A stretch of DNA of 64,000 nt from DATBGZ01 sp036557785. GTDB taxonomy: Bacteria > Actinomycetota > Actinomycetes > Mycobacteriales > Micromonosporaceae. The stretch covers positions 62,001 to 126,000 of the forward strand of contig DATBGZ010000037.1 in the NCBI GenBank assembly GCA_036557785.1. The letters are read 5' to 3'. The translations under genes were made by a program, and so were the position numbers. Below, one piece after another: positions 57,365 to 64,000 of the stretch. Every line of letters starts with the position of its first letter. Position 1 is the stretch's first letter. Under the pieces are notes generated by a model. It had not been told where the DNA came from. It did not search any database and worked only from the letters and a program-made list of their open reading frames with translations.

Positions 57365-57619
57365 GTGATCGTTCGCATGTGGGAGGTCCGGGCCGAGCCG
57401 CGTACCTTCACCGCGCTGCTCAACTGGGTCTGCGAGGTGGCCGTGCCCACGGTCGAGACCAACCCCATGCACATCTCCAGCGAGGTCTTCTCGTCGCCGG
57501 ACTTCCGGCTCGTCGTCATCACGCGATGGAACGGCGAGCCCGAGGACTTCCAGGAGCCACCGCCGCAGCTCATCACGCGAGCCGCGCACGCCTGGGACTT
57601 CTTCCCGGTGGATCGCTGA
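57365..57619 (+). CDS. small uncharacterised protein downstream of tsaD (84 aa)
   Basis: GTG 57365 with SD GGGAGGG. The product has a ferredoxin-like (ABM-type) pattern: IVRMWEVRAEPRTFTALLNWV, SSPDFRLVVITRW and WDFFPVDR at the end. It may bind or degrade a small molecule in the manner of dimeric alpha/beta-barrel proteins, but this is only a fold guess. It sits in the coupled run and ends 9 nt before the uridine kinase-like gene. Confidence 0.75.
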   Translation: MIVRMWEVRAEPRTFTALLNWVCEVAVPTVETNPMHISSEVFSSPDFRLVVITRWNGEPEDFQEPPPQLITRAAHAWDFFPVDR

Positions 57620-57628
57620 GCGGCCCTC

Positions 57629-58342
57629 GTGTCGCGAGTGGACGGTCCCGGCGCTGCGGTCGCGGGAGTCCTCGACACCGCACGGCTCGCGACCTACCTC
57701 GCCCACCTGCCGGGCGTACGGCCGGTCGTGGGGATCGACGGGCCGGGCGGATCGGGCAAGAGCACGCTCGCGGCACGGCTGGCCGACCGCCTCGACGGAT
57801 GCACGGTCGTGCACGCCGACGACTTCTACCTGCCCTCGGCGGTACGTCCCGAGCGCGACTTCGCGATCGGCGGGCAGTTCGACCTGGACCGGTTGCGGGA
57901 CCAGGTCCTCGTGCCGGCCGGTGCGGGACGCGCCAGCAGATACCAGGTCTACGACTGGGAGCACGATCGCCTCATCGACGGGGAAGACGTGCCCGCCGAC
58001 GGCCCGGTGATCGTCGAGGGCGTCTACTGCACCGAGGCGGCGCTGCGGGAGCACTACGACGTCAGGGTGGTCTGTGGCGCGGACCGGGCACTGCGGCTGC
58101 GCCGGGCTCTGACCCGCGATGGCGAGGAGATGCGGCGCCTGTGGGAGGAGGTCTGGATGCCCGCCGAGGACGACTACCTGCGCATCCAGGAGCCGCGGGC
58201 CCACGCCGACCTTGTGCTAGACGGCGGCGGTCCCGACCCCGACCAGCCACGGCGGCCCGCTCGCACCCCGGGTCATGCGGCGATCCGTGCCGTGACGGCA
58301 CCGGTGACCCGGATCAGATCGACCGGGCTCAGCTCGACCTGA
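57629..58342 (+). CDS. uridine kinase-like P-loop protein
   Basis: 237 aa from GTG 57629. Walker A GIDGPGGSGKST, then VVHADDFYLPSAVRPERDF and YDWEHDRLIDGED, as in uridine kinase/PRK-type kinases. A VIVEGVYCTEAAL strand gives the Walker-B-like position. It probably phosphorylates a nucleoside or related alcohol. Its last 70 nt are antisense to the end of the ybaK gene. Confidence 0.85.
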   Translation: MSRVDGPGAAVAGVLDTARLATYLAHLPGVRPVVGIDGPGGSGKSTLAARLADRLDGCTVVHADDFYLPSAVRPERDFAIGGQFDLDRLRDQVLVPAGAGRASRYQVYDWEHDRLIDGEDVPADGPVIVEGVYCTEAALREHYDVRVVCGADRALRLRRALTRDGEEMRRLWEEVWMPAEDDYLRIQEPRAHADLVLDGGGPDPDQPRRPARTPGHAAIRAVTAPVTRIRSTGLSST

Positions 58343-58749
58343 AGCCCACGGCGGCCGGCGCTGACGAAGACGGTCGGGTGCGCGGTGGCCGACTCGTCCA
58401 CGACCGTCGGCAGCCGCTTGCGCTGTCCGAGCGGGCTGATGCCGCCGCGGACATAGCCGGTCGTCCGCTCCGCGAGCGTGCGGTCCGCCAGCGCTGCCCG
58501 TTTGCCGCCGGCGGCATCGGCGAGCGCCTTGAGGTCCACGTCGCCCGTGACGGGCACGACGGCGACGGTGAGGGTACCGTCCACTTCGGTCACCAGGGTC
58601 TTGAAGACCCGTGCCTGCTGCACGCCGAGCGCCTCCGCGACGGCGGCGCCGTAGTTGGGCGTGTCCGCGTCGAGCGAGTAGGTGTGCAGCCGATGCTCGA
58701 CCCGCTCCCGGCCCAGCACCGCGAGTGCCGGCGTCGCCTGTCCTGCCAC
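58273..58749 (-). CDS. ybaK: Cys-tRNA(Pro) deacylase, YbaK/EbsC type
   Basis: 158 aa from GTG 58749 (GTG 58791 also possible but overlaps the upstream gene stop). The INS-domain lysine is in VFKTLVTEV, and the family signature is GGISPLGQRKRLPTVVD. It hydrolyses Cys mis-charged on tRNA-Pro. It follows the methyltransferase gene in the same direction, with 20 nt between. The 3' end overlaps the kinase gene. Confidence 0.9.
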   Translation of the reverse strand: MAGQATPALAVLGRERVEHRLHTYSLDADTPNYGAAVAEALGVQQARVFKTLVTEVDGTLTVAVVPVTGDVDLKALADAAGGKRAALADRTLAERTTGYVRGGISPLGQRKRLPTVVDESATAHPTVFVSAGRRGLQVELSPVDLIRVTGAVTARIAA

Positions 58750-58769
58750 GTACCGCAGCCTACCGGGGC

Positions 58770-59969
58770 TCAGGCGCGCACCGCCTGACACAGGAACGCC
58801 ACCGGGCGGGTGCCCAGACGGGTCAGCACGAGCGCGGCCGGGGTGCGGCCATCCAGACGCAGGTCGCGGCGCAGCTCGTCGGGGTCGACCGCGACGCCGC
58901 GCTTGCGGATCTCCAGCGTCCCGATGTCGTGCGCCCGCAGTGCGGCCCGCAGTGCCTTGCGCCCGTACGGCAGTTCGGCGAGGACCTCCAACACGGTCGC
59001 GAACGGCGTGGGCGTCGGCGTGTCGGCGAAGACATACGCGATCCGTGGGTCCGCGACCTTACCGTCCACAGTGGAGGCGAACTCGGCGACGAGGTGCGAC
59101 CGGACCACGGCGCCGTCCGGGTCGTAAAGGTAGCGTCGCGGCGGCGCCACGGGCGCGGTCACCGTGCCCGGCCCCGTCAGCTCGTGGGCCGTGCCGTCCG
59201 TGCCGATCAGCGTGGCCCGCCGGGCGGCGACGGCGAGCGGGCCGTGCCACAGGGCCGCCTCGACCACGTCGCCGGCGACGCTGACCCACTCGGCCTCGGC
59301 GCCGTCGGGGATCAGCGCATGGTCGATGCCCGGCGCGAGCTTGAGCACGGTCGCCGGCACGCGGGCCGGCAGGGCCGACACGAACGACCACGGCGGGGCG
59401 AAGGCGCCCGGGTCGAAGACCCGTCGGCCTCGGGCGGGGTCGCGCCGGGCCGGGTCGCAGAAGACCGCGTCCACACAGGACAGATCCGCGGCGGCCGCGT
59501 CGCCGCACGTCACCGTGACCGAACCGCCATGGCCGAGTTCCTCGACATTCGCGGCCGCGATGGCTGCGGTGACCGGATCCGCCTCGACCGCGCAGACGCG
59601 CAGTCCGGCCCGAGCGAAGGCGAGCGTGTCGGCCCCGACGCCGCAACCCAGGTCGGCCACGGACGCGACCCCCGCCGAGGCCAGACGGGCGGCACGCCGG
59701 TCCGCGACCACCGCCCGGGTCGCCTGCTCCAGGCCGGTCCGGGTGAAGAGCATCCGCGAGGCATCCGGGCCGAACTTCGCCGCGGCCCGCCTCCGTAGGG
59801 TTGCCTGGGTCAGCGCCGCGGAGGCGATGGCCGCGTCGATGCCGGCGTCACGCAGTGCCTGCGTCGCCCTGAGCGGGTCGCTGCCTGCCAGCGCCTCGGC
59901 ACAGGCGAGAGTTCGGCACCCCTGCTCCGTACGCAGGTGGTCGACGAGGCCGAGGTCCACACCCGCCAT
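58770..59969 (-). CDS. class I SAM-dependent methyltransferase with THUMP-like C-terminus
   Basis: 399 aa from ATG 59969 (GTG 59981 is an alternative). SAM motif VADLGCGVGADTLAFARAG, then AVEADPVTAAIAA and a DPARRDPARGRR segment at motif IV (DAVFCDPARR). The C-terminal part (VLEVLAELPYGRKALRAALRAHDIGTLEIRKRGV region) matches the THUMP-like domain found in this actinobacterial family. RNA is the probable substrate; the exact target is unknown. Confidence 0.88.
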   Translation of the reverse strand: MAGVDLGLVDHLRTEQGCRTLACAEALAGSDPLRATQALRDAGIDAAIASAALTQATLRRRAAAKFGPDASRMLFTRTGLEQATRAVVADRRAARLASAGVASVADLGCGVGADTLAFARAGLRVCAVEADPVTAAIAAANVEELGHGGSVTVTCGDAAAADLSCVDAVFCDPARRDPARGRRVFDPGAFAPPWSFVSALPARVPATVLKLAPGIDHALIPDGAEAEWVSVAGDVVEAALWHGPLAVAARRATLIGTDGTAHELTGPGTVTAPVAPPRRYLYDPDGAVVRSHLVAEFASTVDGKVADPRIAYVFADTPTPTPFATVLEVLAELPYGRKALRAALRAHDIGTLEIRKRGVAVDPDELRRDLRLDGRTPAALVLTRLGTRPVAFLCQAVRA

Positions 59970-59981
59970 CCTGCCGGACAC

Positions 59982-60020
59982 GACGAGCGCGCCAGGGCCG
60001 TCTGTCCGGGCGCGCTCGTC
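59982..60020 (-). terminator. 12-bp perfect hairpin downstream of lipoprotein gene
   Basis: GACGAGCGCGCC (59982-59993) pairs perfectly with GGCGCGCTCGTC (60009-60020). It lies downstream of the minus-strand lipoprotein gene and just ahead of the methyltransferase gene. There is no U-tract. Confidence 0.65.
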
Positions 60021-60035
60021 ACGAGCCGTCTGCGG

Positions 60036-60845
60036 CTACGGATCGCAGTCGCTGTCCGCCTTTGCCGAGATGACCGCGTCGGCCTTGCCGAGCCTGTTCG
60101 TCTGCACGATGAACCGGATGCAGGGCCCGTACATGATGTTGCTCGAGGTCTCATGACTGACGTCGATGCATTGCTGCCCGCTGCCGCAGCCGATCACCGT
60201 GCTGTAAAGAGTGGACACGGGCATCGGGAGGCCGCTCATGGCACTGACGGCGCTGTCGGTGGCCCGAGCGTTCATGCCGACCTTCGAGCCCGACGTCCAG
60301 GCCGTGACGAAGGCGGACACGTAGCTGCTGACGTCGTTTTCGAAGCTACCGGCATCGAAGAAGACGTACGTGACGGCGTGCGCCTTGCCGAGTTGCGAGT
60401 TGTCGACCTGGACCTGGGCGGTGTTTCCCACGGCGTTGTAGTAGTAGCAGAAGCCGCCGGCACAGTTCGAGTATGTCCAGGATCCGTTGAAGTTCGGGGC
60501 GTTGTAGTTGTTGATCGCGTCGCTGTAGACGCTGACGTTGGAGAAATCAACGATCTTGGTCTGGTCGTTGCTCTTGATCGCCGCGAGGAACTTCAGGCCA
60601 TAGTCCTTGGGGCTGCTCGGGTACGGGTTGATGCTCGCGGGTGGCGTCGTGGTCGTGGTGCCGGTCGCGGGTGTGGTGGCTTGGCCGGTCGGCGTGCTCG
60701 TCACGTCGCCGACCTGGACCTGGCCATTGTCGGTATCGCTCGGGCTCGCGTTGGGCGTCCCGTTGCCGCCGCAGGCGGCGAGGATCGCCAGGCAGGCAGC
60801 CGCGCCAACGGCCAACAGGCCGCGGCGCAAGTGTGGCGAGGGCAT
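60036..60845 (-). CDS. uncharacterised secreted lipoprotein
   Basis: 269 aa from ATG 60845 with SD GGGAG. Signal peptide with lipobox LAAC (Cys at 25), then a Ser/Thr/Pro/Gly linker to about residue 70 and a soluble domain with four more Cys (FCYYYN; IGCGSGQQCIDV; YGPC) that could form disulfides outside the cell. No family is recognised. The composition (Asn/Thr/Tyr-rich) is unlike its neighbours but suits an exported protein. Confidence 0.8.
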   Translation of the reverse strand: MPSPHLRRGLLAVGAAACLAILAACGGNGTPNASPSDTDNGQVQVGDVTSTPTGQATTPATGTTTTTPPASINPYPSSPKDYGLKFLAAIKSNDQTKIVDFSNVSVYSDAINNYNAPNFNGSWTYSNCAGGFCYYYNAVGNTAQVQVDNSQLGKAHAVTYVFFDAGSFENDVSSYVSAFVTAWTSGSKVGMNARATDSAVSAMSGLPMPVSTLYSTVIGCGSGQQCIDVSHETSSNIMYGPCIRFIVQTNRLGKADAVISAKADSDCDP

Positions 60846-60974
60846 GGGCTACTCCCAGGGGGCGGCGTCGGGCCGTCGTCGGCCCGATCGATGACGCCCC
60901 GAACGGTAGGCGCCCGTGACAAGGGCAACCGCGGCCTGCGTCGGGAAGCCGACGCCGGTCAGGTGCGGGTGCGA

Positions 60975-61193
60975 TCAGCCCAGGAAGCGGCGCGACAGGC
61001 GGGGGCCGGCCTTGGAGTGCTCAACCACGCTGTCCGGACCGGGGAAGACCAGGGTCTCGTGCCCGTCCGGGAACCGCACGAGGTACGGCGGTGACCCCTC
61101 GTCACCGCGGACCTCGAGGATCTCGGCGACCCGGTCCGGGTTGCCGACGGAATTGCTGTGTACGTGAAGCCGGTCACCCACGGTCGCCTGCAT
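60975..61193 (-). CDS. DUF1918 protein
   Basis: 72 aa from ATG 61193; the frame is open to 61250. The sequence QATVGDRLHVHSNSVGNPDR, ILEVRGDEGSPPYLVRFPDG and HETLVFPGPD is the DUF1918 SH3-like barrel common in Actinobacteria. Function unknown. It is divergent from groES, with the CIRCE region between. Confidence 0.9.
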   Translation of the reverse strand: MQATVGDRLHVHSNSVGNPDRVAEILEVRGDEGSPPYLVRFPDGHETLVFPGPDSVVEHSKAGPRLSRRFLG

Positions 61194-61265
61194 GGACAAG
61201 ACGATGCCGTACGCCTGCCCCGGGCGCCGGAAGATCGGCGAGGATGCCAACGGCGGGTGACACGG

Positions 61266-61292
61266 CTGGCACTCTCCTTGACGGAGTGCTAG
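61266..61292. promoter_or_regulatory. CIRCE element 1 (HrcA operator)
   Basis: CTGGCACTC-N9-GAGTGCTAG matches the TTAGCACTC-N9-GAGTGCTAA consensus in 15 of 18 arm positions. It overlaps the -35 hexamer of the groES promoter. Confidence 0.85.
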
Positions 61293-61306
61293 CTCCGGCC
61301 TAACGT
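61278..61306 (+). promoter_or_regulatory. groESL promoter
   Basis: TTGACG (61278-61283) and TAACGT (61301-61306) are separated by 17 bp. The predicted start at about 61312 coincides with the second CIRCE, so HrcA would block both -35 and +1. Confidence 0.7.
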
Positions 61307-61311
61307 GTCGG

Positions 61312-61338
61312 TTAGCACTCTCCGGGTGAGGGTGCTAG
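61312..61338. promoter_or_regulatory. CIRCE element 2 (HrcA operator)
   Basis: TTAGCACTC-N9-GGGTGCTAG, two mismatches in the right arm from consensus. Centre-to-centre distance to element 1 is 46 bp. Confidence 0.9.
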
Positions 61339-61434
61339 CGCCCCACCGGCACCGGCACCCGCGACGACGGCGCCGCAGGGCAGTTCAGGAAACAGTCAGA
61401 CAAGGAAGAGTCAGCGCCCCAGGAGGGTATGACA

Positions 61435-61743
61435 GTGAGCACCGCGACCAAGGTTGCGATCAAGCCGCTCGAGGACCGCATCCTCGTCCAGGCCAACGAG
61501 GCGGAGACCACCACGGCGTCGGGCCTGGTCATTCCGGACACCGCCAAGGAGAAGCCGCAGGAGGGCACGGTCATCGCCGTGGGCCCCGGCCGGATCGACG
61601 ACAAGGGCAACCGAGTCCCGATCGACGTGAAGGTGGGCGACACCGTCCTCTACTCCAAGTACGGCGGCACCGAGGTCAAGTACGGGGGCGACGAGTACCT
61701 CGTGCTCTCGGCCCGCGATGTCCTCGCCGTCATCGAGCGGTAG
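61435..61743 (+). CDS. groES: co-chaperonin GroES
   Basis: 102 aa from GTG 61435, chosen because AGGAGG ends 8 nt upstream (ATG 61429 is too close). GroES motifs: KPLEDRILV, the mobile-loop region TASGLVIPDTAKEKP, GTVIAVGPG and the closing YLVLSARDVLAVI. It caps GroEL during protein folding. It is heat-inducible through HrcA/CIRCE and transcribed with groEL. Confidence 0.97.
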   Translation: MSTATKVAIKPLEDRILVQANEAETTTASGLVIPDTAKEKPQEGTVIAVGPGRIDDKGNRVPIDVKVGDTVLYSKYGGTEVKYGGDEYLVLSARDVLAVIER

Positions 61744-61764
61744 TCCGAGTACGACGAGCACGAC

Positions 61765-61791
61765 GTACGGCCGGCCCACCGCCGGTCGTAC
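61765..61791 (+). other. hairpin between groES and groEL
   Basis: GTACGGCCGGC (61765-61775) pairs with GCCGGTCGTAC (61781-61791), with one mismatch and a 5-nt loop, 22 nt after the groES stop. It could be a processing or attenuation site within the 255-bp intergenic gap. Confidence 0.5.
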
Positions 61792-61998
61792 GACCTGACA
61801 GAGCCCGACCAATCCGCTCAATCCGGCGCTGAGCGTTCCGCACTCGCTCCGCGAGTTGCGCTGCGATGACTGGCGCCGGCGAGCACCGACAACAACGACG
61901 TTGCCGCCCCGGACCCGATTCCGTTCGCCCCGCCGCGCACCATGCGCGTGGCCGCGGGCTCGGGCTCCGGGGCGGTGACGTGTGAAGGGACCACACAT

Positions 61999-63633
<1,635 letters not shown>

Positions 63634-63651
63634 GTTCCACACAACGAGCAC

Positions 63652-63683
63652 AGCGGCGGTCGGAGTCTCATCCGGCCGCCGCT
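63652..63683. terminator. bidirectional hairpin after groEL
   Basis: AGCGGCGG-T-CGGA (63652-63664) pairs with TCCG-G-CCGCCGCT (63671-63683) around GTCTCA. It separates the convergent groEL and VOC genes. Confidence 0.7.
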
Positions 63684-63696
63684 TGCCGGGTGAGTC

Positions 63697-64000
63697 TCAG
63701 CCGAACGGTCGAACCGGATCGTCGCCGTTCCAGTCGACCGACGCGCGCCAATAGCGGGTGAACATCTCGTCCGTGCCGGGCGTCGCGGGGATCAGCTCGA
63801 CGAAGCCCGGTGCGCTCACGCCCTCGTCCATGTAGTACACCGTGCCGCCGCTCGGCACCGGCGCTGAGAAGGCAACCTGGTAGCCGCGCTCCTCGTACGC
63901 GACCCGTTCGGCCTCCACGTCTTCGTACGCGATCGCGATGTGGTGAAAGCCGTAACCGCGCCGGTCGACAATCTCCTTGTAGACCGACGGCTCGTCGTCT
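63697..64000 (-). CDS. VOC-family (glyoxalase-fold) protein, 5' end beyond window
   Basis: The frame is open past the right window edge; about 100 C-terminal residues are visible. The start of the visible part (YKEIVDRRGYGFHHIAIAYEDV) has the metal-ligand His of a betaalphabetabetabeta module, and GFVELIP has the Glu ligand position. VOC proteins are metal-dependent isomerases, lyases or dioxygenases; the substrate cannot be inferred. An apparent start at 63918 is only an internal GTG. Confidence 0.8.
   Translation of the reverse strand, partial: DDEPSVYKEIVDRRGYGFHHIAIAYEDVEAERVAYEERGYQVAFSAPVPSGGTVYYMDEGVSAPGFVELIPATPGTDEMFTRYWRASVDWNGDDPVRPFG

Overview
The window is high-GC DNA with GTG starts throughout, coupled operons and several actinobacterial marker genes: a WhiB7-type regulator, mycoredoxin (implying mycothiol), UPF0182, DUF2342, a PaaX regulator and HrcA/CIRCE-controlled groESL. 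It is almost certainly chromosomal DNA of a filamentous or related Actinomycetota. I cannot name the genus. Two blocks that lie apart in Mycobacterium tuberculosis (roughly Rv3193c-Rv3199c and Rv3417c-Rv3433c, recalled from memory) flank a catabolic and accessory middle section.

Region 1 (1-16.6 kb) is conserved. It holds an M16 peptidase pair with an apparently inactive second subunit, nudC, mycoredoxin and uvrD2. Next come an unknown 129-aa gene with a textbook terminator, whiB7, and two tiny genes whose divergent starts share one CATG. Then follow an ABC1 kinase coupled to an E1/ThiF-like protein, a DUF5679 zinc-ribbon gene, a YgjP-type metallopeptidase, a DUF2342 zincin, a PDZ-Lon protease, UPF0182 and initiator tRNA-fMet. 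Three DnaA-box-like sequences lie upstream of the E1-like gene.

Region 2 (16.6-26 kb) holds an MDR oxidoreductase, a 53-bp palindromic element and an aryl-CoA catabolic cluster: SDR, RidA, PaaX-type repressor, aryl-CoA ligase, a monooxygenase fused to an old-yellow-enzyme reductase, acyl-CoA dehydrogenase and enoyl-CoA hydratase. It best matches the 2-aminobenzoyl-CoA (anthranilate) hybrid pathway, with salicylyl-CoA as the alternative.

Region 3 (26-50.3 kb) is accessory. It carries a DUF4262 protein, a NarL-type two-component system, NIPSNAP, two TMEM175-like channels, a TetR/MFS efflux pair, an unknown 465-aa-class protein, and a noncanonical acyl-CoA dehydrogenase opposite an HxlR regulator. 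It also has a four-gene 2-oxoacid oxidoreductase whose last subunit fuses a GltD-like NADPH module to ferredoxin domains, a Mg-type P-ATPase, a GNAT/ADP-forming acyl-CoA synthetase fusion, a lipoprotein hydrolase, a GNAT, a DUF1648 protein and an isochorismatase-like hydrolase.

Region 4 (50.3-64 kb) is the housekeeping run acpS-nnr-alr-hydrolase-tsaE-tsaB-rimI-tsaD and downstream genes, ending in groES-groEL under tandem CIRCE elements. A three-unit repeat before acpS reads as a chain of three GTGA-coupled mini-ORFs that feeds the acpS start. At least 14 genes show a TANNNT -10 hexamer 6-8 nt before the start codon, which points to widespread leaderless transcription.
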